Assembly: GCA_009193035.1 (NCBI GenBank)
Contig: SWDT01000026.1
Span: forward strand, 303,776 to 367,775
Length of the DNA stretch: 64,000 bases
DNA from: Halicephalobus mephisto
Taxonomy: Eukaryota; Nematoda; Chromadorea; Rhabditida; Panagrolaimidae
Reading direction: 5' to 3'
Shown: positions 1 to 12,083 of the stretch, one piece after another
Numbering within the stretch: the stretch's first letter is position 1
Layout: every line of letters starts with the position of its first letter
The notes under the pieces: generated by a model
Told to the model about the DNA's origin: nothing
Databases searched by the model: none
What the model saw: the letters and a program-made list of their open reading frames with translations, nothing else
Program-made: the position numbers and the translations under genes

Positions 1-1625
1 AACTAGTTCGAAAACAAAAAGTACCTGAAGTTACGGCTGTGTGAAATTTATTTTATTTCTTAAAATTCGTATTTTTTATTTTTTTATTGGTTTTTTTGAT
101 TGAATTCATTTGATATTTTGATAAAATAAGAAAAAATTAGTTTTAAAAAAATTTCGAAATCAGTGAAAATCGAAGGAAAGAATTGTTATATCGACGATTT
201 ATTAAATGTAGAAAATTGTCTCAAAAGTTATTAAATGATAAAACTACTTTAGGTTAATTTATAAAATAAAAAACACTGTAGACTAATTTATAAAACAGAG
301 AAAATTATTATAGGTTAATTTATAAAATAAAAAACTATTTTAGGTTAATATATAAAACAGAGAAAATTATTCTAGGCTAATTTATAAAATAAAGAAAATT
401 ATCCTAGAATAGTTTATTAAATGGAAAAATTATTTTAGGCTAATTTATAAAATAAAGAAAATTGTCCTAGGCTAATTTATAAAATAAAAAAATATTTTAG
501 ATTAATATATAAAAACAGAAAAATTATTCTAGAATAGTTCATTAAATGGAAAAACTGTCCTAGGCTAATTTATAAAATAAAGAAAATTGTCCTAGGTTAA
601 TATATAAAATAAAAAATTATCTTAGGTTAATTTCTAAAATAAAGAAAATTATCCTAGAGCAGTTCATTAAATGGAAAAACTGTCCTAGACTATTTATTAA
701 ATCAGAAAAATATCCTAGACTAGTTCATCGATCGAAAAAATTTTCTTAGACTGGCTCATGAAGTAAAAAAACAATCCTAGGCCAATTTATCAAACAGAAA
801 AACTGTCCCAGGCCAACTTATCAAAAAACTTATTTTTAATCAACGAAATCAACAAAACTGTTTTAAACCAGTTCAGTGAATGAAAAATCGTCCTAAACTA
901 TGTTTTTAACATTAAACTTGTTTTTAAAAAACGTATTAAAAATTAAACTTACTTTAAGACGATATATTTAACATTAAAGTTATTTTTAAAATTTATTTAA
1001 ATTAAAATTTATTTTTAAATTTTATTAAAAATTAAAATTATTTTTAAAAATTAATTTTCAAACTTTATTAAAAATTTATTTAAAATTAATTTTCAAACTT
1101 TATTAAAAATTAAAATTATTTTTTTAAAATTTATTTAAATTAAAATCAATTTTTAAATTTTATTAAAAATTAAAATTATTTTTTTAAAATTTACTTAAAT
1201 TTAAAAGTATTAAAAAAATTATTTTAATTAAAAATATTTTTAGAAATTTATTGAAAATTAATTTAAATTAAAAATATTCTTAAAAAATTATTTAAATTAA
1301 AAACATTTTTAAAAACTTTTTAAAATTTAAATTTAAAAAATTTAAAAATATTCAAATTTCTTCAAATCCAAAAACTATCCTACATCGAAATAAAACTAAC
1401 GATCAAAATCGACGAAAATCCCTCCACTCAAGTATATTCTTAAATAACGAAACTAGCACACGTTCTTTTTAAAAAAAATCCTCAAATTATCCAAAATCAA
1501 CTTTTTACACAATTTTTATAAAATTCAAAACTTTTCTCCAAAAAATCCGATCTAACAAGATATCCAGTCTTTCGCAAAACCACAACCGGTTTATAAAACT
1601 TTAAAACAATTAAAATTCCAAAACT
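1..1625. other. AT-rich intergenic stretch
   Basis: No convincing gene is visible. The first 240 bases and bases 900-1600 are A/T homopolymer-rich low-complexity DNA made of short blocks such as tttttaaaatttatttaaat. The middle carries a minisatellite, listed separately. The last part is the 3' flank of the RRP36 gene. Confidence 0.6.
240..860. repeat. AT-rich minisatellite, unit about 34 bp
   Basis: A diverged tandem repeat built on the core ggctaatttataaaataaag followed by aaaattatccta, repeated roughly 16-18 times. Units vary between the forms 'taatttataaaata' and 'tagttcattaaatgg'. No open frame follows the repeat. Confidence 0.75.
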
Positions 1626-2738
1626 TCAGGATTCCGGATCAATTCCTAGGAGATTTTTGGCAGATTTTTCACGTTTAATTTTTTTCTTTTTTTCATATTT
1701 CGTCAAAGTTCCTGTTTTTTGTCTATATTCAAGTCGTTTTTCTTGCACAATTTCTTTCATTTTTTTGTTATTCACGTATATTGGTCCTTGTCCAGAATTC
1801 ATTCTTTCAATATTCTTGTTTTGTAATTCTTTTTTAGCTTCATTCCAGAATTTTTTCTCCCGATTAGAGGCCAGTTGATGTTCAAGTTTTTTTGTCATTT
1901 CTTTAAGTTGCTTAAATTTCGAACTTGTTTTAGGCGTTTTCTTCAGTTCCGTTTTTAATTTCTAAAACAACTTAAATTAAAAATTACTTTACAAAAAACA
2001 ACAAACTTTGAGATCATTTTGTTGCAAATCTTGAAGAAAACCGTAATCTCTAAGGAATTCCGATTCAACAAATTCACCTGAATTCGAACTAAATCTAGGG
2101 TCAATTCTTCTTTTTCCATAATTAATACTTCCTTGATCTATTTGACGAAGAACAGAAACAGGTTTCTTAAAAGACATTTCACGTGGAGCATGACGGGATC
2201 TCTGAAAAAACAAGTTCGGATTTTACAAAAAACTGAAACAAACTTTTGTTTTTACTTCTTTTGGAGATTCATCATCTGAAGAAGATTCTGATTCTTCTTC
2301 TTCCGATTCACTAGATTCCTGCGGTTGCTCATTTCCTTCTTCCATCATTTTCCAAAGTTTCAATCCAATTTTCTCCTTGATTTCTCGGGCTTTTGCCAGA
2401 GGCATATCCTTCACCACTAAAAACACAAATTATAAAAATTAAATTATAAAAAACAAAAAGTATAAAATAATTTAAAAAACACCAAAAATTGTAAAATTAC
2501 TTTTAAAATTAAAAAAATAATTTAAAAAACACCAAAAATTGTAAAATTATCTTTGAAATTAAAAAAATAATTTAAAAAACACCAAAAATTGTAAAATTAT
2601 CTTTGAAATTAAAAAAATAATTTAAAAAACATCAAAAATTGTAAAATTAAATAATATATAAAATTGTTTTTAAAAAGTAAAATTAAAAAACTTACATTCA
2701 CGCAAAGTGGCAAGTTCATCAGTTGATGGAGTACTCAT
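1626..2738 (-). CDS. rrp36: RRP36-like rRNA biogenesis protein
   Basis: Predicted nucleolar factor for early 18S pre-rRNA cleavages in the SSU processome (known role of RRP36). Four exons: 2696..2738, 2244..2416, 2007..2201 and 1626..1961, giving 248 residues against about 260 in human RRP36. After an acidic, Ser-rich stretch comes the family signature: RHAPREMS, KKPVSVLR, then DPRF and SGEF. A Lys/Glu-rich C-terminal helix follows, with PIYVNNKKMKEIV in place of the usual PYFLKKSE-type motif and a basic tail. The exon 2 donor could alternatively lie 9 nt earlier (GTAAAA). The start MSTPSTDEL is the first ATG. The gene lies about 400 nt downstream of ATG9 on the same strand. Identity rests on motif order; the internal exon 2 border is the least certain part. 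Confidence 0.85.
2470..2650. repeat. 50-bp tandem repeat in RRP36 intron 1
   Basis: Four copies of a 50 bp unit containing tttaaaaaacaccaaaaatt, starting near 2471, 2521, 2571 and 2621. It lies wholly inside the first intron of the RRP36 gene. Confidence 0.85.
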
Positions 2739-3144
2739 CTTGCTATTTCTAAAAAATTAAAATATTAAAAATATATTTAATTATAAAAGTCTCAACACAA
2801 ATTTTTAGACTTCCAGAAATTTTTGAAGAATTTTAGAAAATTTTAAATTCCCAAAAAATTCTAATAAATTTCAAAACTTTCTAAAAAATTCAAAATCTAA
2901 AATATTTCCATTAAATTCCTAAAAATTTCATAACAAATTACACAATTCTAAAAATCTAAAATCAAAAAGTAAAAAATCGGAAATCCGTTATTTTCAAAAA
3001 TCCATTCAAAATCTACATTTTATTCACTACAAATCCAAGTATGATAAATGTACAAGATACCCTTAATCAAAAAACTTGAAAAAAATCATAATTGAGCTGG
3101 ACTAACTTCCAAAAAACCATTCCACAATATACATTTCATCATAT

Positions 3145-6100
3145 TTACAAACCGCGATCTGAATATTGAGAATCATCCGGATATCTAGATTGAAATTGCG
3201 ATTGCGTAGGAATTCCCCATATATTACTTTCCATTTGTTGATCCTGATGACTATTATGAAATTGCATAGGACCAAGTTCATCTTTTTCCTCATCTTCATG
3301 ATCCGATTCTCCTACATTCTTCAACAAATTTCCAAGATTCTCCAACGCATTAGAATTACTTGGTTCACCCAACGGCGCAAAACTACCATATCGTTCTTGA
3401 TTATTTTGATTTCTTTGACAATTAGACATCATCATTTTGTTCACAATTAATGCATTCATCGACATTTCCAATGCTTGATGATTCGTTTCTTGAATCCTTC
3501 TTGGTTGAGCGTAATTTTTACTCATAATACTTGTCGCAATAGATTGTTCCAAAGGCGACAAAGGTCCCATTCCTTCATCATTAGTTCCATCTGTCATATG
3601 AGAAGCCATCATTGACTGTTGAGGAATTCCCGAAGTCATTAAATTTCCAGATGCAGCAGCTACAGGACCCAAAACAGATTGATTAAGACTCTGAATAACA
3701 GGTCGTTCCAAATCCTTCAAACTATGAAGCATCAAATTTTGTCCAATTCCTGTTTCTCTTGTTTTTTCACGAATATGAGCAATAAACTTCGCTGCTGCAG
3801 GTGAAGGCTTCCATTCTGGATTCTGTGTTGCAAAATTAAGTAAAGAAAGTTCAATTTTCCCTCTAATTGTTCTTTTCGGAGTAAACGGTCCATGATGAGG
3901 AATAACTAAAAATTTAAATTATTTCCCAATGTTAAAAGTCAATTTTCAACATAAAAAACCCAATTTCCTCCCAATAATACATTTAATTTTCCTCAAAACC
4001 ATAATTCTGAGTAATAAAAACATACTTTTTTAAGTAAAAAAATTTACATTTTTAATAAAAAGTAATTTTTTCAACAATAAAAATATACTTTTTCTCTATT
4101 AATAAAAATATAATTCTCAATAATAAAAAGTAATTTTTTCAACAATAAAAGTAAATTTTCTCTCTATTAATAAAAATATAATTATTAATAATAAAAAGTA
4201 ATTTTTCTTTATTAACAAAAAACTTACTATTTGGTGCTCCATCTCCATCATGAAATTCTTGAAGACCATGATCTCCATCTTCCTTCAGATCCATCAAGGC
4301 ATAACTACAAACATCTCCCAATTCCGGTACATTTTTCGTTTTTTCATGAAAAAATTGAACAATTTGATGAGCTTTCAAACTAGTTGAAAAAAACAAAACA
4401 AATGGTGTAATAATCGGTGAAATAATATCCAAAATTAATGCATATACTCTCATGTGAAAAATTTTTCCAAATTCAACAACCACTTCTGTTGATTGTGCTT
4501 CTCTTAACCACGATTCTGGAGCATAATGAATATTACATACAATTTGTTTCATCAAAAAATCCGGACAAAAAACTAAATTTTCATCTGTAATAAAAGCACG
4601 TCCTGCAACGATTAATATTGCAGATCCTGACATGACCGTAATCACATGCTCAAAAGTAAGAACATCTTCATCCCAAGCAGTCAATATAGCTAATATTACA
4701 AAAATAGATCCAGCAACAAATGTTATATATTTCGCAATAACTTCAATAGCAGGTGAAATAAATTGATCCATATACCGTACTGCAAATTCATAACTTCTAT
4801 TAAGTCGAAGATTTAATTCATGATCAAGTTCATTAAAATGTCGAATTTTTTCACGTCCATAATTTGAATATTTTCTCATTCCAAATACACCTGGTTCTCT
4901 TTTAACCAAATCTGCATACGAAAAAAACGAATACAGTATTTGATAAATAAAAATAATCGGCATCAGAGCAAAATTAATCAAAGCAGCATAGACAATTTTC
5001 ATTCGAAGATCATTACCTAATCTTTCCAGATTTGAAATATCCTTAAATTCATCTTTAAGTTGAAAATGATTTTTCCACGGAGACCAAAATCCTTTAAAAA
5101 GTATCAATTCCAAATTCAATTTCATCGAAGCAGGAAGATATGGCAGAGTCCCCAATCCAGGAACTGCCAAAAACGGTGGAATTAATTCTTCGTAAACCAT
5201 AGCGATAAAGTAATTTTTGTGTCTCAGAATCCTTGCATAAATATCCAATTCCGATATTGTAGTCTGGTTAACAATCAGGTGAACTTTCGGTTGGACTTGA
5301 CAAATTTTCTGAACAATCGTCTTCCAAGTGACGTTAGAAAGCTGAGAATCAGGAATCTCCAAAACAGTATTGTAGAATTTTCGAATTTCATTGAAACTTT
5401 TCATTCGATACAGAAAGTGGACAACTTGGAAGAAAAGGACAACCGTAGATGCCATGATTAAAATCACGACAAGAGGTGAAAAGTGATTAGGGCAGTCGTT
5501 GATAATAGCGTCCTGAAATAAATAATATACAAAGTTACCATAAAAACTATAAAATAATTTCAAAAATCCCATTGTATTTTAGAAAGCCTTCATAGGATGC
5601 TAGAAGCTTCAAAAAATTTCTGTTGAATTTTAAGACTGAAGAATATTCTAAAAAATCAAAGCCCATAAAACTACAGAAATCTTTGAAAAAGTTTAGAGAA
5701 TTCTAGATGTTAGTTTGAAGTCCTAAAATATTCCAAAAACTTCCAAAACATTCTAGTAAAACACAAAAAATACTAAACTTTTCTATGGATTTTTAGAAAT
5801 TCCAAAACTATTAGTAAAATATAAAAAACATTAAAACTTTTCTATGGATTTTTAGAAATTCCAAAGTTTCTGGTAAAATTTTTAAAATATAGAAAATATT
5901 TAAAATTTCAGCAAAAAAAACCCACAGATAGATGTCGTTTTCCAGTAATATTCCGTCCTTGGGCATCTGTCGGCTTGTTGTTGAACAAGACGTTGTAATC
6001 TACACATTGGAACAAGAACGTAGAAATGCAGATTATAAAAAGGAATTTGAGTATGTCAAACAGCATCCGGAGGCCAATACAGAGAAAACCATTGTTCTGG

Positions 6101-6368
6101 TGATATTTATACACAAGGTTAAAGAACTGATCGAGGTTCTCTATGTGATCCCATCGATTTGGACCGGTTGAAATGGAGAGAGATGACTGTCTTTGCCGAC
6201 CCGTATTCTGGTACGTGACCCCTACATCAATGTGATGCGATGTCGGAGGACTAAAGCAAATTTCAAACAAAAATTAAACCCAAATACAGACCTATTGTCA
6301 AGTAGTGGTCCCGCTTCATCTTCCCCGTCTATTACTTGGTATTGATTCCGGTTTGTGAAAATCGACAT
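3145..6368 (-). CDS. atg-9: Autophagy-related protein 9 (lipid scramblase)
   Basis: ATG9 is the only multi-spanning membrane protein of the core autophagy machinery. It scrambles phospholipids and seeds the phagophore from Golgi/endosomal vesicles. Four exons: 6292..6368, 5926..6250, 4228..5512 and 3145..3905, giving 815 residues. The N-terminal part has the hallmark NGFLCIGLRMLFDILKFLF leading into the first membrane segment and CVDYNVLF. Further on are ARILRHKNYFIAM, VPGLGTLPYLP, YADLVKREPGVFGMRKYS and the conserved FRYMDQF-like stretch FAVRYMDQFISPA. The last exon encodes a Gln/Asn/Met-rich cytosolic tail, which varies in this family. The ATG at 6366-6368 sits immediately after TTTTCAG, consistent with a trans-splice site. 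RRP36 follows on the same strand. Confidence 0.97.
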
Positions 6369-7724
6369 CTGAAAAGTCAAAAAAATCAATGTAAAACAAA
6401 TTAAGAAATGCTTCAAAAATCACGAAAGTCGATATATGGAAAATGACATGCCAAATAGTTGACGAGTAACGAAATATAGGTGATGTACGAGAAATTATAA
6501 AAATGATAGTTCAACACACAAGGAACTCTATATGTAAGAAATCATAAAAGATATTCCAAAAATGATAAACTTATATCGGTATATGGCAGAAACCCGGAAA
6601 TTGATATCTACAAATCAAAAAATAAAACTACTAGATGAGAAAATACTAAACAAATTCGATAAATTAAAAAAATCACAAACAAGTACCTAAGAAATCACAA
6701 AAAAAAGGTTAAGAAATTACACAAGAATCGATACATAAAAAATCGGAAAATTGGTGTCTAGAAGTCACAAAACCAATAAATAAAGAACCTAAATAAAAAG
6801 GATAAATAAAAACCAAAAACAAATATCTAAGAAATCATAGAAAAGCGATTAGGAAATTACACAAGAATCGATATATGAAAAAACCAAGAAATTCGTGTTT
6901 AGATATCTCAAAACCAACAAATAAAGAACCTAAATAAAAAGGATAAATAAAAACCAAAAACAAATATCTAAGAAATCATAGAAAAGCAATTAGGAAATTA
7001 CACAAGAATCGATATATGAAAAAACCAAGAAATTCGTGTTTAGATATCTCAAAACCAACAAATAAAGAACCTAAATAAAAAGGATAAATAAAAACCAAAT
7101 ATTCGTATCTAAAGAATCATACAACAAGCAATTGATAAATTACAGAAAACAATCCATATATGAAAACAACAAACAAATTAGGAAATTTCACGAGTACATT
7201 TAGGACAACAAGGGTTATACAATAATATCACCAGGAAGAACGATAAAAACTTTAAAAATATAAGTTTTAAAAAAATTTTAAAATTTTAAAATTAAAAAAA
7301 CCACAAGCCTAAAATACACGAAATAAAAAAATCAAAAAATACGCAATATTTCGTAAGAATGATAAATAAGGGATTTAAATGATTTTTCAAAGGATATTGA
7401 TACAGGTAAAAAAGATAAAAATTCAGGAAGAAAATCCAGGAAACGATAGACGGATGATCGGGGAAAACTGGCAAGCTCACGAGGAAGACTCGTGACAGAC
7501 ATCCGAGTGTTCCCGGGCCAGTCTAGAATGGAAAAACTGGTCGTTCCGTGCTCGTCAGTTGGCCGCACGAAGATCGTTAACTTTTTTGTTCTATTTCGTC
7601 ATTAATTTTCCGACACCGGCTTCTTGGCCTTCTTCGAGATCAAATCTCTGAGTTCATCAACATCGTCAAACTTCTGAATTCATCGATATTTGATGCTTCT
7701 GGAAATAAAGCGAAATTCTGAAAA
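6369..7724. other. Intergenic region between ATG9 and OPA3
   Basis: This stretch separates the divergent ATG9 (-) and OPA3-like (+) starts. Most of it is AT-rich repeat-like DNA. Bases about 7430-7590 are clearly richer in G/C and hold short open frames on the minus strand that look non-coding. This GC-richer part may be promoter or untranslated leader for the OPA3-like gene. Confidence 0.5.
6720..7135. repeat. 141-bp tandem repeat, three copies
   Basis: A unit of about 141 bp containing aaccaagaaattcgtgttta and aaccaacaaataaagaacct occurs about three times; equivalent points lie near 6731, 6871 and 7012. The second and third copies are almost identical and the first is more diverged. Confidence 0.85.
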
Positions 7725-8969
7725 ATGGGGATTCCTATGATTCAAGTAAGTTTCGTTTTTCATATATAAAAATTATTTTAAAAGTTTTTAATACAAGTAA
7801 TTCCATGATTCCGTGTCGAAATGAGATTTCGGAAGTTCTTAGGAACCTTCGGAATTTTGGAATTTAGGAACAAGTCGCAAATGTTTATATCGGATTCTGG
7901 AAAGCTCCAGCAGTTCCTAAGAGTTCTGAATTTTTGACTTTTTGAAGGTTCTAGAAATTTCTGCAAGATTCTAGAATACCATAGAAACTTCCTCAGAATT
8001 TTAAAATATTCTAGAAATTTCCACTGAATTTTGAAAAATTAAGAAAATTTTATTTCTAAAATATTTTCAAAAATTCTAAAATCTTCCACTCATTTTCGGA
8101 AAACTCTAAAAATCTTGAAAAAACTAATATTCTAGAAATTTCCACTGAATTTTGAAAAGTTCCAAAAAATTAAGAAAATTTTAGATGCTTATATGATGTT
8201 TCAGAAAATTCCGGAACCTAATTCTGAAACTTTGCAAAATTCTAAAAATTTATTTTTAAAGAATTTTAATTTTTAGAATTTTTAGTTTTTAAAATTTCAA
8301 AATTTACGAATTTTAAGGTTGTGATGATCATGGCCAGACAGATGTCGAAGCCGGTTTCTGAAAGAATCATGACCTATGGAAAAAACCATCCAGGATTCAG
8401 GAACAAGATCCTAGTTCCCATCGGCAGAAGTATAGTCCATCTGACGACACGACTGCGGATGAAGAATCTAGGTCTCGGAGCCCCCACCTCTGTCGCCCCG
8501 GTTTCTGAAGCCGCAGCTCTCGAACAAGTAAATTTAAATTTAATTTTTAAAAACAATTCACGTTAAATTTCTAGGCTTCAGATCTCATCCATCAAATCGT
8601 CATTTTCAGTTATTCCGTCGGTGTTTTTGCTGCTTATTACTACTACCAAAAAGCCAATGAAAAAGAAAGCGTTACTTTCGACCATATCGGACAAATCAAA
8701 GATGACATGGATGCCAAGTTTTTCGAGCTCAATCGCCGTTTAGACATGATCGAGAAGCAGCTCAAGTACACTCTCGAATCCCGGGTACTTTACTAAGCCT
8801 TCCAATCCCTCTAATTAATTCCTTCCAGAGTCTATTAGGAGGCATATTGAAGAGATCCAAATCAGATTCCGATCTGCACTCAGAACCCCTTCCATCCAGG
8901 ACAGTTTCCTCCATCCCCTTCGATGAAGCCGTCAGAAAACTCACTTCCTCGGGTCGCCAATCGTTCTAG
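7725..8969 (+). CDS. opa3: OPA3-like mitochondrial protein
   Basis: OPA3 family proteins are small mitochondrial proteins; human OPA3 mutations cause optic atrophy and 3-methylglutaconic aciduria, but the exact activity is unsettled. Four exons: 7725..7745 (7 codons, MGIPMIQ), 8318..8527, 8575..8784 and 8829..8969, giving 193 residues. Family signs are the N-terminal RQMSKPVSERI stretch, the HPGFRNKILVPIGR block, the helix ending in TRLRMKNLGLG, and the hydrophobic stretch IHQIVIFSYSVGVFAAYYYY. A coiled-coil-prone segment and a Ser-rich tail follow. The tiny first exon is supported by a good GTAAGT donor and frame continuity. The gene converges on RPAC1 with 86 nt between the two stop codons. 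Confidence 0.88.
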
Positions 8970-9055
8970 TCCTAGTTTAGAATCTGTACAAACCTGCCAT
9001 TAATAGGACATTTTTATAAAACTTAAAAACTCAACAATTCTTCAACAACTAAAAT

Positions 9056-10259
9056 TCATTTCTTAATGTCTTTGGCGATAGTCTGAAGTCCTTTGCGGAA
9101 AGCTCTAAGCTTAGTCACCATAACATTACAAGATTCCGTAAAAATCTCTTCAGCTCTATATTGTCCAGTAGATTCCACACTAAAAATGAAGTAATTTTTC
9201 TTCCTCTTGATCTCAACAGCATCCTTCAAATCATCATATCGGAAGACATTTCTACTCAAAGTATCCAGTCTCGAATCCTTAACATACGCAACACCTTCAT
9301 CATCCAGTTCAATAACTCCTTTAGAGAAACATTCCTTCAATCTAATCGCTTGTTCTCCATCAACTTGTCTTTTAAGAACAATTTCCGGCAATAATCTGTA
9401 AGACGCCGTTCCAACAGGAGAAAACTTGGCATGATCACGACCTATGCCTTTTACAGCATGACAACGAGCTTCAACTTCCTGTCCATGACGCATCTTCAAA
9501 ACAAGGATATCATCATGAACCATTCTTGGAGGATCATGATGGAAAATTGCTGATTGATCTCCAATAGGAATCCAATGAAAATCCCCTGAATAAACAACTG
9601 CATTCTCATAGTGATCATTCTTATTCGTCGCATCAGCAGGAACTACCTTCTTTCTTCTACATTTCATATTAACCTCAAAAATAAGTTCTTGTTTCGGATC
9701 TCCTGCTGGTTCTTCCGTAATATTCTGATTCCCAGCATTAGTTTCCACAACCGGATTACTTGGCCAATCAAAATAACGAGCATCCGCACGAATAGGTAGT
9801 AGACCAATTCTATGACAGAGGACTTCATCCTGAAGTACTGTATCATTCTGGTAGAGATAAATTTTCTCCAGAGCCATTGTCGGAACTTCAGCAATCATGA
9901 CACGTCGAAGAGCGTTAGCGATCGAAGTTTCGACATTTAAGAGATCAAATTCGATTGTATTTTCTTGTTCATTAATGTTGACAATCTTGATTGTAATATT
10001 CTTCAGAAAATTCTTCAAATCTCGCTTATTAAGATGAGCATCATAAGTCTAAAAGTCAACTTTATATATGAAATTCAAGTAAACCTACATTTCGGACAAA
10101 TGCTTCATCTACAATCTCGTATTCTGGAGGATCAATATGAGGAGGACGACTATCTTTCACCTTCTTCGTCGGACTTTTCTTGCGAGTTGGAGACTCATCC
10201 ATCTCTACATCCGTAGATTCAGACTTCAGGGAGATTCTTGTACTTCGTCGAGTAGCCAT
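9056..10259 (-). CDS. rpac-40: DNA-directed RNA polymerases I and III subunit RPAC1
   Basis: RPAC1 (AC40, POLR1C) pairs with AC19 to form the alpha-like platform on which RNA polymerases I and III assemble. Two exons: 10089..10259 and 9056..10048, giving 387 residues, slightly longer than human RPAC1 because of a basic N-terminal extension. The alpha-like dimerisation motif SIANALRRVMIAEVPTMALE is clear. It is followed by DEVLCHRIGLLPI, HDDILVLKMRHGQE and a second dimerisation segment ending in FRKGLQTIAKDIKK. The start codon is preceded by TTTCAGAA, a likely trans-splice acceptor. ALG5 ends about 195 nt upstream on the same strand, with an AATAAA signal between, which suggests an operon. Confidence 0.97.
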
Positions 10260-10344
10260 TTCTGAAACCAAAATTTAAAAAATCAAAAAATTAAAAAGTA
10301 TTTTAGCGAAATAACGCTTTTCCAACCAGGACCCCAAATTCCCA

Positions 10345-10360
10345 TGTATATTTATTTATT
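10345..10360 (-). terminator. Poly(A) signal between ALG5 and RPAC1
   Basis: On the minus strand the sequence reads AATAAATAAA around 10351-10360, about 100 nt after the ALG5 stop and about 90 nt before the RPAC1 acceptor and ATG. This spacing is what nematode operons show between 3' end formation of one gene and trans-splicing of the next. Confidence 0.5.
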
Positions 10361-10454
10361 AAAATTATCGACTCCAAAGGTCTCTGGAATTCTAAACTTG
10401 ATATTGCAACGATAAACAACCAGAACAGACCCCAAAATAACGAAGGCTCAAAAT

Positions 10455-12001
10455 TCAGGATTTCTTAAGGCCATTTGCTTTCCAAATTCCGAATGTGTAC
10501 CTGAACCAGATTAAGAGAATATCACGACCCATTTGAATCCAGGAAAGGACGGGAGTTATCTTCGATCCGGCGATTTCAGTCCAATCAACAGCGATTTCCG
10601 AGATTGGTATTCCGGCTTTTTCGGCTAAATAAAGAAGTTCAACGTCGAAGGCCCATTGCTCAATATGTAGTTGTGGAAACAGCTGAAAAAATCGCATTAT
10701 TGTGAAAATTAAAAATAATTATTGTAAAACAATCCCGAGACAACTTTTGAGACTTTTTAATACTTAGAATTTGAAATTTCAGATGTTTTTAACAAATTCT
10801 GGAACATTTCAAATTTCTTCGAGATTCTGGAACCTTTAAAAATATGATAACTTCGAAATAATATTGTTTTACCATGATCTAGATATTCCTTAATGTTTAA
10901 TAGGTCCTAAAGAAGCCTGTGTGAGAATTTTAACTCCACGTAGTAGTTTTATAATCTTAGGTTATCTCGAAAGCAACTTGTTAGAAATATACTTTTAAAC
11001 GCTGAAAAGATTCTAACTAGTTTTACAGTAACTATCCGAAAAAAGATTATATCAATTGTAATTTAAAAAATATACTTTTAAATACTGAAAAGCTTCTAAT
11101 CACTCTTACAGTAACTACCCGAAAAAGGATTATATCAATTGTAATTTTAAAAAAAATTACCATGGCTGCAGCACTCCTAGTGAACATTTTGAATCCGCAT
11201 TGAGTGTCCCTGATTGTCTTGACGGCAAAGAGCCAAACGATGAGGTGGAAACCTTTCATCAAGATGATCCTGGGCAATGTCCGCTCTGCTTTAGCCTTGG
11301 CTTCCAGGTGAGCACGAGATCCGATTGCTAGAGCCGGATATTCCCATGCGAAATAATCTCCATCAGAACAGGAATCCACGAGGGCAGTTTCTAACTTTTC
11401 GAATTCATGGAATTTCGTGGCTCCATCTGCATCGGCGAAAATAATTATTTTTCCTCGAGCACAGCAAGTTCCGAATCTGACAGCCCCACCTTTGCCGACG
11501 TTGTCCGGAAGTTTCAAAACATAGAGACTGTTATTTTCCAAACTTGTGCCTTCTTGAAAAGCGATATCCGCGGTTTTGTCCTTGCTTCCGTCGTCGACGA
11601 CGATGATTTCGAAAGTGAATTCTTTGCTTTCCTCAGCACGAGCGTTCAGGTACTCTAGACACTCCTTCAGCATTACCGGAAGACGTTCTTCCTCATTCAT
11701 GGCCGGGATAATGACAGAGACGTAGACCTCGGGTTCCGTGGAGTCGAACGAGTTCTCATCTTCGGACTTCCGCTTCAGGAGCTTCTTGAACCTGTAATTC
11801 TCCACTCCACTGGGGTCATATGCAGTCCTGTCTTGTAGAAGATCCTCCTTCGTCCGGGTCGCGTACGGGGTGATCAGGGAAACACTGAAAACGGGGAATT
11901 CATATATGGAGATCCGTTCGGAAAAAAACTCACAAAAGAAAACCGCCGAAAATTAACACACCAGGCAAAGCACCTATAGCGATGAAGATTAGGCTGTCCA
12001 T
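10455..12001 (-). CDS. alg-5: Dolichyl-phosphate beta-glucosyltransferase (ALG5)
   Basis: ALG5 transfers glucose from UDP-glucose to dolichyl phosphate on the cytosolic face of the ER, supplying the donor for the last three glucoses of the N-glycan precursor. Three exons: 11934..12001, 11161..11884 and 10455..10682, giving 339 residues. An N-terminal membrane anchor is built across exons 1 and 2. The GT-A fold family 2 motifs follow: VSVIIPAMNEEERLP, VVDDGSKDKT, GKGGAVRFG and FADADGATKF, whose DAD is the metal-site motif. Then come RDTQCGFKMFTR and HIEQWAFDVELLYLAE near the C-terminus. The first exon is supported by a GTGAGT donor and phase match. It is probably the first gene of an operon with RPAC1 and shares an 82 bp divergent promoter with ICE2. 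Confidence 0.96.
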
Positions 12002-12083
12002 TATCCTTTGTTCATACTACTGTAGGGGAAACAAGAACAAAATCAGATTCAGAAGCAGGATTAGGATACAGAATCTTGCCAAC
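12002..12083. promoter_or_regulatory. Divergent promoter between ALG5 and ICE2
   Basis: Only 82 bases separate the inferred start codons of ALG5 (-) and ICE2 (+). The interval must carry the leaders or promoters of both genes. It contains GATTCAG about 40 nt before the ICE2 ATG, a possible trans-splice acceptor. No TATA box is evident, as is usual for housekeeping genes. Confidence 0.5.

Noticed and set aside
7332..7568. Minus-strand ORF starting MRPTDEHGTTS
   Set aside because: It lies in the GC-richer leader region of the OPA3-like gene, has no homology I recognise and degenerates into an AT-rich tail.
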